A DNA stretch of 64,000 nt, taken from positions 44,328-108,327 of the forward strand of contig NZ_VDUZ01000033.1 of the NCBI RefSeq assembly GCF_008039615.1. The letters run 5' to 3'. The notes below the pieces were generated by a model, which saw only the letters and a program-made list of their open reading frames with translations, did no database searches and was not told where the DNA came from. The position numbers were made by a program, and so were the translations under genes. This DNA comes from Vineibacter terrae. Lineage in GTDB: Bacteria; Pseudomonadota; Alphaproteobacteria; Reyranellales; Reyranellaceae. Below, one piece after another: positions 13,871 through 22,680 of the stretch (within the stretch, counting starts at the first letter, position 1; the number at the start of each line of letters is the position of its first letter).

Positions 13871-15145
13871 ATGCGCACGGTCGACGTTGTCGTGGTCGGC
13901 GGGGGCATCGCCGGGCTGGTCGCGGCCGCCTTCGCGTCGAAGGCCGGGGCCGGCGTGCTCCTCCTGGAGGCGTCACCGGCGTTTGGCGGGCGCGCCCGGA
14001 CGCGGGTCGTCTCGGGATACCACTTCAATCAGGGCGCGCATGCGCTTTATCGCGGCGGGTTCCTCGACAAGGCCCTGCAGGATCTCGGCGTCGAGGTCAC
14101 GGGCAGCGTGCCGGCGCTCGCCGACGGATTTTTCGTCAACGACGGCGAGCTTCATCAGGCGCCCTTCAGTGCCGCAGGGCTGGCGTCGACGACGTTGCTG
14201 TCCGACGCGGAGAAGGGTGAGATGGCATCGCTCTTCCGCCGCCTGCGCGACGGATCGACGCAAGTGTCGCCAGGGACGTCCTTGAACGACGCCCTGGCGG
14301 CATTGTCGCCATCACCCAGGGTCCGCGCCGTGCTCGCGGCGATGGTGCGCCTGACCAGCATCGTGCATGCGCCGATCGCAGCCGATGGACTGGCGCTGCT
14401 CGACCAGCTGCGGGGTGGGTTGACGCGCAGCGTTCTCTACCTGGACGGCGGCTGGGCCACGATGGTCGAAGGCCTGAGGTCGGCCTGTGCCGCGCTTGGT
14501 GCCTGCCTGCGTCCAGGCGCTCGGGTCGAGGGGATTGAGCACGGCTCCTCTTGGTGCGCGACGCTCGCGGATGGCACCGCCGTGACGGCGCGCGCGGTCA
14601 TCCTGGCGGTGGCTCCGGCACAGGCGGCTGCGCTGTATCCCGCCCTCAAGGATTTGCGCGGCACGATCGATGCGGTGCCAGCGAAAGTGGCATGCCTGGA
14701 CATCGGCCTCGCGCACCTGCCGCGTCCCGATGTCCGTTTTGCCCTCGGTGTCGACCGGCCGCTCTACTTCTCGGTCCATAGCGCGGCGGCGCGCCTGGCG
14801 CCGGAAGGTGCGGCTCTCGTACACACCATGCGCTATCTCGAGCCGGACGAGACGCCCGACCGCGATCGGCTCATGGCTGAGCTCGAAGGGTACATGGACC
14901 TGGTGCAGCCGGGTTGGCGCGAGCTCGAGCGCGCGCGCCGGTTCCTGCCGGCCATGTCGGTGATCTCCGCGATCCCGCGCGCGGCGACGGGCGGCCTGGG
15001 TGGGCGCCCGGACATCGCGGCCGGCAATGCCGAGGGCCTCTTCATCTGCGGCGACTGGGTCGGACCGGTGGGCCTGCTGTCCGATGCCGCGGCCGTCAGT
15101 GGCCGGTCCGCCGGCGAGGCCGCTTCCGTGTCAGCACGGCCTTGA
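13871..15145 (+). CDS. NAD(P)/FAD-dependent oxidoreductase of the phytoene desaturase/amine oxidase type
   Basis: A 424-residue protein with an N-terminal FAD dinucleotide-binding motif VVVVGGGIAGLVAAAFASKAG and the following LLLEASPAFGGRART, a central substrate domain, and the C-terminal FAD-contacting motif GLFICGDWVGPVGLLSDAAA. This is the fold of phytoene desaturases, protoporphyrinogen oxidases and amine oxidases; the substrate is unknown. I chose ATG at 13871 because GGAGGGCGAC (13861-13870) is its RBS; the ATG at 13859 would include that box in the gene. It lies divergent from the Rrf2 regulator and is probably under its control. Confidence 0.85.
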   Translation: MRTVDVVVVGGGIAGLVAAAFASKAGAGVLLLEASPAFGGRARTRVVSGYHFNQGAHALYRGGFLDKALQDLGVEVTGSVPALADGFFVNDGELHQAPFSAAGLASTTLLSDAEKGEMASLFRRLRDGSTQVSPGTSLNDALAALSPSPRVRAVLAAMVRLTSIVHAPIAADGLALLDQLRGGLTRSVLYLDGGWATMVEGLRSACAALGACLRPGARVEGIEHGSSWCATLADGTAVTARAVILAVAPAQAAALYPALKDLRGTIDAVPAKVACLDIGLAHLPRPDVRFALGVDRPLYFSVHSAAARLAPEGAALVHTMRYLEPDETPDRDRLMAELEGYMDLVQPGWRELERARRFLPAMSVISAIPRAATGGLGGRPDIAAGNAEGLFICGDWVGPVGLLSDAAAVSGRSAGEAASVSARP

Positions 15146-15169
15146 TGGTTCCAGTCGAGCCTGGCGGCC

Positions 15170-17623
15170 TCATGACCTGACCTTCCTTCCAGCCGGATCA
15201 TACAGCGGTTCGAGGTGAAGCCTGGCCGGCGTCCGCTCCATGGCCACGACGAGCTCATAGTCGCCGCCGCTCAGGAAATCGTCGCTGACGCCGCCTGGAT
15301 TGCGCACATAGCCATAGCCGATCGCCGTGCCGAGCGTGTAGCCGTAGCCGCCGCTGGTGAGGTAGCCGACCGGCTCGCCGTTGCGCAGGATCGTCTCGCG
15401 CCCGACCAGCACGACATCCGGATCGGCCGTGGTGAAGGCGGCGAGGCGCTTGGCCGGCGGCGCCGCGTTGAGCTTCTCGAGCGCCTGGCGGCCGGCGAAA
15501 TCGACGTTCTTCCTCAGCTTCACCGCCCAGCCGAGGCCGGCTTCGAAGGGCGTGTCGTTGGGTGTGATGTCAGCCCCCCAGGCACGGTAGCCCTTTTCGA
15601 GGCGCAGCGAGTCCAGCGCACGGTAGCCGACCGGGCGGATGCCGTGCGGCCTGCCGGCAGCCATCAGCGCATCGAACACCTCGCCGGTCGCGCCGATCGG
15701 CACATGCAGCTCCCAGCCGAGCTCGCCGACATAGGTGACGCGCAACGCCCGGACCGCGTGGCCGGCGATCGCGATCTGGCGCACATGGCCGAAGGGAAAT
15801 GCAGCGTTGGAGACATCGGCATCGGTGACCGCCGCCAGCACGTGCCGCGCCTTCGGCCCCATCAGCGAGAGCGTGCCGAAAGCTTCGGTGACGTCGGCAA
15901 GCCGCGCTTGGAGATCGTCACCGATATGGTCGCGGATCCAGCCGAAATCATGGGTACGGAAGCCGGTGCCCGTGACGATGTAGAATTTTTCCTCAGCCAG
16001 CCGTGCCACGGTGAGGTCGGCCTCGATGCCGCCGCGCGTGTTGAGAAGCTGGGTATAGGTCAGGCGCCCGGCCGATTTGGCGACGTCGTTGGCGCAGATC
16101 CAGTCGAGCGCCTTCAGCGCATCGGGGCCGGTCAACTCGTATTTGGCGAACGAGGACTGGTCGAAGATTCCAACCGACTCGCGCACATGCCTGTGCTCCT
16201 CGCCGACCGGTCCGAACCAGTTCTGCCGGCCCATCGAATAGACGTCGACCGGCGCGACGCCCGGCGGTGCGAACCAGTTCGGGCGCTCCCAGCCGAGCTT
16301 CGATCCGAACACGGCATTGTGCGCCTTCAGCCGCTCGTAGAGCGGCGAGACGATGCGCGGCCGACCGGAGGCGTATTCCTCGTGCGGGAAGCCGATCGTG
16401 TAGTGCTTGCCATAGGCTTCGAGCGTGCGGTCGTACACCCATCGGCGGTCGCGATGCAGGTCGGAGAAACGACTCAGATCGACGACCCAGAGATCCAGCG
16501 GCGCCTCGCCGTCGACCACCCACTGCGCCAGCACCCAGCCGGCGCCGCCGGCGGAGGCGATGCCGAAGGCGTTGAAGCCGGCGCCGACGAACATGTTGGC
16601 GCACTCGGGCGCCGCGCCGAGGATGAAGTTGCCGTCCGGCGTGAAGCTCTCCGCGCCGTTGATCATCTGCTTGACGCCGGCATTGGCCAGCGCCGGCACC
16701 CGCGCGATGGCCTGCACCATGTGCTGCTCGAAATGGTCGAAATCGTCGTCGAACAGCCGGAACGCCCAATCGTCGGGCACGTCGCCACCAGGCGCGTCGG
16801 GAATCCAGGCCTGCGGGTTGGGCTCGTAGCCGCCCATGACCAGCCCGCCGACCTCTTCCTTGAAGTAGGTGCGGCGGTCGGGATCGCGGATTGTCGGCGC
16901 GTCGGCGGCAAGCCCGTCGAGCTTGTCGGTGATGATGTATTGGTGCTTCACGGGCTGCAGCGGCACGCTGACGCCGACCAGGGCGCCGACCTGCCGCGCC
17001 CATTGTCCGGCGCAGTTGACGACCTTATCGCAGGCGATCGAGCCCTTGGTCGTCTGCACCGTGGTGATGCGGCCTGCCTTCATCCCGAAGCCGGTGACGC
17101 GGACATCCTCGTGGAGCTTCGCGCCGTGCATCCGCGCGCCCCGGGCCAGCGACTGCGTGATGTCGGACGGGCTCGCCTGGCCGTCGGTCGGCAGCCAGCT
17201 TGCGCCGATGAGATCGGCGGTCTCCATCAGCGGCCACATCCTCCTGACCTCGTCCGGCGAGATCAGGTGCATGTCCATGCCGAAGCTCCTGGCCGTCGTC
17301 GCCAGCCGCTTGAACTCCGTCCAGCGGTCAGGCGTGGTGGCGAGCCGCAGGCAGCCGGTCATCTTCCAGCCGGTGGCGAGCCCGGTCTCGGCTTCCAGCG
17401 CCTTGTACAGCTCGACCGAATATTTGAGCACGCGCGTGATCGACGCCGACGCGCGCAATTGGCCGACCAGGCCTGCCGCATGCCATGTCGATCCGCAGCT
17501 CAGCTTCCCTTGCTCCAGCAGCACGACGTCGGCCTTGTGGTCGCGCGCCAGGTGGTAGGCCGTCGAGCAGCCGATGATGCCGCCGCCGATGACGACGATC
17601 TGGGCATGCGTGGGCAATGTCAT
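15170..17623 (-). CDS. sarcosine/dimethylglycine dehydrogenase-like FAD and GcvT-domain enzyme
   Basis: An 817-residue two-domain protein. Residues 1-400 form a DAO-type FAD oxidase: IVVIGGGIIGCSTAYHLA, GSTWHAAGLVGQL (the covalent-FAD region of DMGDH/SARDH enzymes) and GHxxMxN-like GVKQMINGAESFTPDG. Residues ~430-800 form an aminomethyltransferase (GcvT) domain with a C-terminal barrel (VDFAGRQALEKL, VGYLTSGGYGYTLG). The family oxidatively demethylates sarcosine or dimethylglycine and passes the one-carbon unit to tetrahydrofolate. The start overlaps the stop of the kinase gene upstream as ATGA, which links both to methylamine/choline breakdown. Confidence 0.88.
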   Translation of the reverse strand: MTLPTHAQIVVIGGGIIGCSTAYHLARDHKADVVLLEQGKLSCGSTWHAAGLVGQLRASASITRVLKYSVELYKALEAETGLATGWKMTGCLRLATTPDRWTEFKRLATTARSFGMDMHLISPDEVRRMWPLMETADLIGASWLPTDGQASPSDITQSLARGARMHGAKLHEDVRVTGFGMKAGRITTVQTTKGSIACDKVVNCAGQWARQVGALVGVSVPLQPVKHQYIITDKLDGLAADAPTIRDPDRRTYFKEEVGGLVMGGYEPNPQAWIPDAPGGDVPDDWAFRLFDDDFDHFEQHMVQAIARVPALANAGVKQMINGAESFTPDGNFILGAAPECANMFVGAGFNAFGIASAGGAGWVLAQWVVDGEAPLDLWVVDLSRFSDLHRDRRWVYDRTLEAYGKHYTIGFPHEEYASGRPRIVSPLYERLKAHNAVFGSKLGWERPNWFAPPGVAPVDVYSMGRQNWFGPVGEEHRHVRESVGIFDQSSFAKYELTGPDALKALDWICANDVAKSAGRLTYTQLLNTRGGIEADLTVARLAEEKFYIVTGTGFRTHDFGWIRDHIGDDLQARLADVTEAFGTLSLMGPKARHVLAAVTDADVSNAAFPFGHVRQIAIAGHAVRALRVTYVGELGWELHVPIGATGEVFDALMAAGRPHGIRPVGYRALDSLRLEKGYRAWGADITPNDTPFEAGLGWAVKLRKNVDFAGRQALEKLNAAPPAKRLAAFTTADPDVVLVGRETILRNGEPVGYLTSGGYGYTLGTAIGYGYVRNPGGVSDDFLSGGDYELVVAMERTPARLHLEPLYDPAGRKVRS

Positions 17624-18510
17624 GGGCGTCTCGTTCCGTATCGTGTCCTGTGGCCTTCGAGCGCGATTTCAAGGCGCGCGAGGTTCTCTTCGGTGTAGGC
17701 GACGTAGTCGACGCCCGGCGCATCGAGATGCAGCTCCGAGACCATGCTCCACATCGCCTCGCGCAGCAGCGAGGCGCATTGCATCGCCGAGTGGGAGCGG
17801 CGGATATCCGGCCCCGGGTCCTCGCCGAAATAGGTTGCAAGCAAGGCTTCCGAATCAGCCTCGCTCATCCCGGCGTTCGACGCGACCCCGGCGAGGTCGA
17901 ACATCGCGGTCGAGAACCCGGCATATTCGAAATCGATGAGCCAAAGGCGAGCACCGTCGTCGAGGAAGTTGGCCGGCAACAGATCATTGTGGCCGAAGAT
18001 GATCGGGAGCGGCAATTGCACCTTCTCGAGCTCGTCGGCCAGCGCCAGGTAGCCGGGCAGGGCGGCCGCCATCCGGCTGCTGCCCGTGGCGAGCGTGCGC
18101 GCGTAGTCGCGGATGACATGGAACACCCAGAACATGAAGCCGGCGCCCCAAACGTGCCGTGGCATTTCCGCGTGGAAGCGCCGCATCATCGCCGCGATGC
18201 GCTCCTTGTCGGCGCGCACATCGGCGGCGTCGCAGGTCCTGGCATCGAGATAGGCGCTCACCATGACTCCGGGTTGCGCGTAGCGGACCTCGGGCGCGAA
18301 ACCGGCCGCATGCGCCGCCTTGGCCACCATGATCTCGCGTTCCCGCAAGACATGATGGAAGGGAAAGTCGCTGCCGAAGCGCGCGACGTGCTTGCCGGCG
18401 GCGTCGGTGACCACCCAGCTCTCGTTCGAGAGGCCGCCCTTCAGCGGCGCAATCTCGATGCTGCCGTTCCAGCAAGGAAGCGCCCGGATGCGGTCGTCGG
18501 CAGCGGTCAT
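17620..18510 (-). CDS. aminoglycoside phosphotransferase / choline kinase-like protein
   Basis: A 296-residue protein with the APH/choline-kinase fold: PLKGGLSNESWVV (nucleotide-binding loop), VARFGSDFPFHHVLRERE, the catalytic IIFGHNDLLPANFLDDG and LWLIDFEYAGFSTAMFDLAG (HxDxxxxN and D motifs). Here the pattern resembles choline/ethanolamine kinases more than antibiotic kinases. Start at ATG 18510 with GGGAATCCG just upstream; two further ATGs upstream lack an RBS. It is coupled to the sarcosine-dehydrogenase-like gene, which suggests an N-methylated substrate, by inference. Confidence 0.82.
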   Translation of the reverse strand: MTAADDRIRALPCWNGSIEIAPLKGGLSNESWVVTDAAGKHVARFGSDFPFHHVLREREIMVAKAAHAAGFAPEVRYAQPGVMVSAYLDARTCDAADVRADKERIAAMMRRFHAEMPRHVWGAGFMFWVFHVIRDYARTLATGSSRMAAALPGYLALADELEKVQLPLPIIFGHNDLLPANFLDDGARLWLIDFEYAGFSTAMFDLAGVASNAGMSEADSEALLATYFGEDPGPDIRRSHSAMQCASLLREAMWSMVSELHLDAPGVDYVAYTEENLARLEIALEGHRTRYGTRRP

Positions 18511-18689
18511 CGGATTCCCGTGCATCCTGGTCTCGACTGCGGCCCGAATCTTAGCACGCCCGCCGTGCCGGTCACCTCCGGCGTCGACGCCCGTCGCAAG
18601 TGGAAGAATTCGCTGGGCAGTTTCCTCAAGCGCGCTATCGAACACCTCGGACCTTGCGTCCGGCGGCGTGCAGATCGGATCGGTGCGCA

Positions 18690-20042
18690 CTATCTCATGG
18701 CGAAGAGCTCCTGATGGAACCGCTCTTCCACCGGCAATCCGTGAGCCGCAAAATCCTTCTGCAATGCCTCTCCAAAGCGCGCAGGGCCGCAGAACCAGAT
18801 GCTGGCGTCGCGCCACTGCGGCACGGCAGCGCGGATGCGGTCGCCGGTCAGACGGCCGTCACGGGCATCGATGAGGATGTGCAGACGAATATTCGCGGCT
18901 TCGGCATCGGCTCTCAGCTTCGCGAGCGCAGTCTCGTCGACGTCGGCGGTCGTGTGAAACAGGTCCACTGCCGGCGGCGGCTGGTCCGGATGCGCGCGCC
19001 TTTCCAGGGCCAGATACTTCATTCTGGCGATGAACGGCGTGATGCCGATGCCGCCGCCGATCCAGATCTGCCGCGACTGGCCATCGTCGAAGTCGAAGCA
19101 GCCGTAGGGACCTTCGACCTTCACGGTCTGGCCGACTCGCAGCTTCTCCCGCAATCGGCTGGTGTGGTCTCCGAGCTCCTTGGCGATGAAGGTGATCCGG
19201 CGGTCCTTCTCATGCCATGCGGAGGCGATGGTGTAGGGATGCGCGCCTTCGGAAATGTCCGAGGTCGCGAAGGCAAACTGGCCGGGTCTGTGGCCCGGCC
19301 AGCCGCCGGGCACGTCGATCTCGGCCTCGAGGACGTGCACGCCGGGATAGTGCTTGAGCGCGGCGATCCTGCCCTCGACCTGCCGGCCGGCGCCGACACG
19401 GCGCAGCAGCACGATCACGGCGGCATAGCTGCCCGAGGTCAGAAGCACCGCCATCGCCGCGCCGACCGGCGATGCCCAGTCGTCAAAGTCGATGAGGACG
19501 ACGGCGTGGAACGCAAGGACCAGATAGGCGACTGCAAGCAGGCGATGCGTCTTGTAGAAGAGGCGGTAGGGGAAATGCTTGATGAGCGCCAGCGCGATCA
19601 GGAGAACCGTCGCGTAGAATGCCCATTCGCCGATCCCCTCCGCCGTGCCGCGCAGGTTCGCGAAAGCCTGCTCGATCGGGTTCTCCAAAGGCGGCCTCGG
19701 GCCGCGTGCGGGTCGGCTCAACCAGCCCCAGCCGACCGCCCATTTCGGCCCCTGGCTCCAGAGCCAATGGATCACGGACAGGCACAGCGCGGCGATGCCC
19801 AGCCATTTGTGCAGGCGGTACATCTTGTCCAACCCGCCCAGCCAGCGTTCCGGCCACCGCGGCCGCAACGCCAGGATCATCGCGACGCTCATGGCCGCCA
19901 CGGCAATGATGCCGCTGTGCTGGACCATGGCTCCGCGCAGGGCGAAAAAATTCGCTGACTGGAACACTGTCGGCTCGGCCGCCAGCCACAGAAGGCTCGA
20001 AAGGACGAGCAGGCCCCAGAACGCGTACGTGATGTTCCGCAT
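18690..20042 (-). CDS. ferric reductase-like membrane flavocytochrome (NAD(P)H oxidase family)
   Basis: A 450-residue protein. Residues 1-220 carry about six membrane segments with His residues (YRLHKWLGIAALCLSVIHWLW in part; LFYKTHRLLAVAYLVLAFHAV in part) spaced like heme ligands. Residues ~225-450 form a ferredoxin-reductase-like domain: HPYTIAS for FAD, then IWIGGGIGITPFIARM for NAD(P)H and IWFCGPARFGEAL near the end. The family moves electrons from NAD(P)H across the inner membrane to an acceptor such as iron. ATG at 20042. It is single; nothing nearby tells the acceptor. Confidence 0.88.
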   Translation of the reverse strand: MRNITYAFWGLLVLSSLLWLAAEPTVFQSANFFALRGAMVQHSGIIAVAAMSVAMILALRPRWPERWLGGLDKMYRLHKWLGIAALCLSVIHWLWSQGPKWAVGWGWLSRPARGPRPPLENPIEQAFANLRGTAEGIGEWAFYATVLLIALALIKHFPYRLFYKTHRLLAVAYLVLAFHAVVLIDFDDWASPVGAAMAVLLTSGSYAAVIVLLRRVGAGRQVEGRIAALKHYPGVHVLEAEIDVPGGWPGHRPGQFAFATSDISEGAHPYTIASAWHEKDRRITFIAKELGDHTSRLREKLRVGQTVKVEGPYGCFDFDDGQSRQIWIGGGIGITPFIARMKYLALERRAHPDQPPPAVDLFHTTADVDETALAKLRADAEAANIRLHILIDARDGRLTGDRIRAAVPQWRDASIWFCGPARFGEALQKDFAAHGLPVEERFHQELFAMR

Positions 20043-20135
20043 CGGCGTCGAAATTCCCGTCTGAGGATGAGCACCTTAGGTTCCGCACGGCACAGGATAC
20101 GTCGTTGACGGAGATCAAGCCCGCGCGGGTGCGGC

Positions 20136-20528
20136 TCAGAGCCCCGCGTCCCAATACGGCGTGCGCCCGACATGCCGGGCGAGGTGATCGACGAAGGCGC
20201 GGACCTTCATCGACATCAGCCGGTTGTCGGGATAGACCGCGTAGATCGTGCTCGCCGGCGGGGCCCAGGCCTCGAGCACGCGGTGCAGCGTGCCGGTGCG
20301 CAACGGCTGGGCCACCGCCCAGCTGGGCAGCACGGCGATGCCGATGCCGTCGATTACCGAGAGCCGCCGCGTCGTGCGGTTGAGAAGGCGGACGCCCAGG
20401 CGCCCCTCGAGCCGATGCACATGGGCGCTGACGGCCGACTTGGAGATCTTCAGCCGGCGGGCCGCGGCCGAGAAGCTGCCGCTGTCGACGACCCGGGCGA
20501 ATGCAGCGATGCCGTCAAGCGGGTCCAT
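20136..20528 (-). pseudogene. LysR-family regulator with the central effector domain deleted
   Basis: Residues 1-58 are a complete LysR helix-turn-helix (MDPLDGIAAFARVVDSGSF, SKSAVSAHVHRLEGRLGVRLLNRTTRRLS). Immediately after, the sequence jumps to the C-terminal end of a LysR effector domain (GIGIAVLPSWAVAQPLRTG, STIYAVYPDNRLMSMKVRAFVDHL, ending PYWD). The product is 130 residues instead of about 300; roughly 160-190 are missing, in frame, with the join near 20350. It can still bind DNA in principle but lacks ligand sensing. Start at 20528 by family similarity. Confidence 0.85.
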
Positions 20529-20641
20529 CGGTTGATTGTCCTGGAATCCGAACGGCGTGTCCACGTGATTCCGGCTAATCGGCGGACCGGAACAGGCTCA
20601 CCTTGGGCTGGTCATCCGCACCAAGCCAAGGGAGATCGATC

Positions 20642-21121
20642 ATGGACACCGACGTCACCGCAGCCATGCCGTTCGTGCGCGAAGCAGCAGCCGGCGCGAC
20701 CCTCAACGTGCTCGGCGTCACCCACATCTACAAGGCAACGGCTGCCGAAACGGGCGGCTCCTTCTCGCTGTGGGAAGCGGTCATTCCGCCGGGCGCCGGC
20801 GCACCGCCGCACACCCATGACCACGAGGACGAATCCTTCTATGTCCTGGGCGGCGAGCTCCTCGTCGAGTTCGACGGCGCGCCGGGGCCGCATCGCCTCG
20901 GACCCGGCGGCTTCTTCTTCGGCGCCCGCGGCCGGCGCCACAGCTTTCGCAATGTCGGCGACCAGCCGGCGCGTGTGCTGATCCTGAGCGCGCCCAGCGT
21001 CGGCCTCGACCGCATGTTCGCCGCGCTGGACGCCGCTGCTGCGACAGGCATGCCGGAGATCGGGACGCTGGCGGCCATCACGGCGAAGCATGGCGTCACC
21101 ATCGAGCCGCCCGCGGCGTGA
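20642..21121 (+). CDS. cupin-domain protein
   Basis: A 159-residue protein with one cupin barrel. Motif 1 is PPHTHDHEDESFYVLGGEL (two His and Glu metal ligands, about 58-76) and motif 2 is GGFFFGARGRRHSFRNVG (His, about 90-107). The first residues (VREAAAGATLNVLGVTHIYK) and the C-terminal helix are typical of quercetin-dioxygenase-like cupins of unknown substrate. ATG at 20642 with AAGGGAGATCGATC upstream. It is divergent from the broken LysR gene, so that regulator may once have controlled it. Confidence 0.85.
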   Translation: MDTDVTAAMPFVREAAAGATLNVLGVTHIYKATAAETGGSFSLWEAVIPPGAGAPPHTHDHEDESFYVLGGELLVEFDGAPGPHRLGPGGFFFGARGRRHSFRNVGDQPARVLILSAPSVGLDRMFAALDAAAATGMPEIGTLAAITAKHGVTIEPPAA

Positions 21122-21274
21122 GCCGGCATCCGGTGGCGGATCGCGGAAGTTTTTGACGCGTGAGGCGCACCATGTTTGAGTGTGCACGGCGAATTTTCCT
21201 CGCCGGCTCAACGGGTTGCCATGGCTCAAGACAATCGGGTGGGAGTGGAGGCGCCTGACCATGGGCCCTCCAGG

Positions 21275-21760
21275 ATGGGATGCGCCGGCCTGCTGCTGGC
21301 GGCGGTCCTCGCCGGGCCCGCGTACGGCCAGGCCAAGGCCAAGGGGGGCGGCGGCACGGTAACGCCGCCTCCAAGCGCATTGGCCTGCGGTGCGCTGAAG
21401 GCAGAGTCGTCACGGACCGCCTCGGCGTTCCAATGGACAGTCTCCGGGCCGGCGGGGAAGACCACGGAAACCGGAGCGCTGCGCGGCGGCCCGCGCTTCG
21501 AATGCATCGACGGCGCCGTCCTGGTCGTCGAGTTCACCTCGACGGCGGGGTATTCGTTCTTCGACGCCTACTTCCCCGACGGCACCAATATCGGCTATGG
21601 CCGCCAGCAGATCGAGCGCCGCGGCGGCCGCTTCGTTCTTCCGGTCCAGGCCAAGGCGCGCATCGCCCCGCAGTTCCGCGCCGCGTTCGACTATCACTGC
21701 CGCCTCAACATGCCGGCGGATCCCATTCAGCCGGCCGCCCGGGCGGATTGTGTCTTCTGA
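21275..21760 (+). CDS. hypothetical exported protein
   Basis: A 161-residue protein whose N-terminus (MGCAGLLLAAVLAGPAYGQA) looks like a signal peptide with cleavage near AYG-QA. The mature part begins with a Lys/Gly/Pro-rich stretch, then has two cysteines early (ALACGAL, RFECID) and two late (YHCRL, DCVF), which could form disulfides in the periplasm. No family recognised. The start is uncertain: an in-frame ATG at 21221 would put 18 polar residues before the signal peptide, and no good RBS marks 21275. Confidence 0.55.
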   Translation: MGCAGLLLAAVLAGPAYGQAKAKGGGGTVTPPPSALACGALKAESSRTASAFQWTVSGPAGKTTETGALRGGPRFECIDGAVLVVEFTSTAGYSFFDAYFPDGTNIGYGRQQIERRGGRFVLPVQAKARIAPQFRAAFDYHCRLNMPADPIQPAARADCVF

Positions 21761-21788
21761 AGCATACCTCGTTCGGGTGGACGTCAGC

Positions 21789-22229
21789 ATGAAGGTCGAG
21801 ATTCGGAAGATCGGCAACTCGCTGGGCGTGATCTTGCTGCGGCCGGTCCTCGAATCGGGGGGTGTGGGCCAGGGTGACAAGCTCGAGGTCACCGACCAAG
21901 GCGTCCGCCCGCGGCGAAAGGGTGGCTTGGCGCCGCAGGCGTTGGATGCGTTGAAGCGGTCCATTGCGCTTGCTGTCGTGCGGGATTTCACGCCGGCGCA
22001 GATCCGCGCCCAGATCCTGGCCAACCTGCATCGCTGGCAGAAGCAGGGCGTCTGGGTGTCGGCGTACGACGAGTGGCGCAACATCGCCCGGGGCGGCGAC
22101 GACGGCGCGCTTTTCGCAGCCATGCTGGGGCATGACGACACGGCCGCGCGGTTGCGCGAGTCGATGCCGTTCGTTGGCCTGCTGCCGCAGCCGGAGGTCC
22201 GGCGCCTGCATGAAGAAGCATCGGGTTGA
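21789..22229 (+). CDS. AbrB/MazE-type DNA-binding protein with C-terminal extension
   Basis: A 146-residue protein. Residues 1-45 form a swapped-hairpin AbrB/MazE domain (MKVEIRKIGNSLGVILLRPVL, then GDKLEVTDQGV). A longer C-terminal part (about 55-146) is helical and charged (DFTPAQIRAQILANLHRWQ, in part, and RLRESMPFVGLLPQPEVRRLHEEA) and is unlike the short toxin-binding tail of classical MazE; I do not recognise it. No toxin gene follows: the next gene is on the other strand and is a remnant. It is either an orphan antitoxin or a stand-alone regulator. ATG at 21789. Confidence 0.65.
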   Translation: MKVEIRKIGNSLGVILLRPVLESGGVGQGDKLEVTDQGVRPRRKGGLAPQALDALKRSIALAVVRDFTPAQIRAQILANLHRWQKQGVWVSAYDEWRNIARGGDDGALFAAMLGHDDTAARLRESMPFVGLLPQPEVRRLHEEASG

Positions 22230-22304
22230 CCACATCCGAGCGGATATCGCGAGCGACTTTGCTTCTTCCGACAAGACGTAGAGCCAGCGTCGGACCCATT
22301 GCCT

Positions 22305-22660
22305 TCAGGCAGGGAGGAGCCCGATGCGCGCCAACAAGCCGTCCCGCGCCGCTGCTTGGTCCGCGCTGACGATCGCGCCGACATAGCCATCCGGCCGGAC
22401 GAGCACCCAATCGCCGGGATCGAGGTCGCAGACCGCGCCGATATGTCCGCCGTCGTCCTTCAGGTCGCCGCCCTGGACGACCCGGCGGATCTGGAGGCTC
22501 CTGCGCGCCGCGACGCAGGCCTCGCTGCCGACCTCGTAGTCCAGCAGCGTCGCCTGCGGGCCGCGGAACACCTCGAACAGGCGCGTGGGCTGGCCGCCCG
22601 CGCCGCGGCGCCGCCCATGTCCTTCCCTGGGCGGAGCAATGTCTGGTAGGTAGATGGCGG
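22305..22660 (-). pseudogene. C-terminal remnant of an FAD-dependent aromatic monooxygenase
   Basis: About 118 codons resemble the C-terminal thioredoxin-like domain of PheA/TfdB-type flavin monooxygenases: IYLPDIAPPREGHGRR, then TRLFEVFRGPQATLLDYEVG, and near the end DWVLVRPDGYVGAIVSAD. The FAD and substrate domains (over 350 residues) are absent upstream, where the sequence passes into the promoter and start of the methyltransferase gene on the other strand. It is a decayed 3' end rather than a functional gene. Confidence 0.7.
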
Positions 22661-22680
22661 GAGCATCGTCGGAGTTTCCG

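Noticed and set aside
15215..17698. Very long plus-strand open frame (over 800 codons) opposite the sarcosine-dehydrogenase-like gene
   Set aside because: It is the antisense shadow of a GC-rich gene: no domain, His/Arg/Gly-rich composition, while the minus strand has a complete two-domain enzyme.
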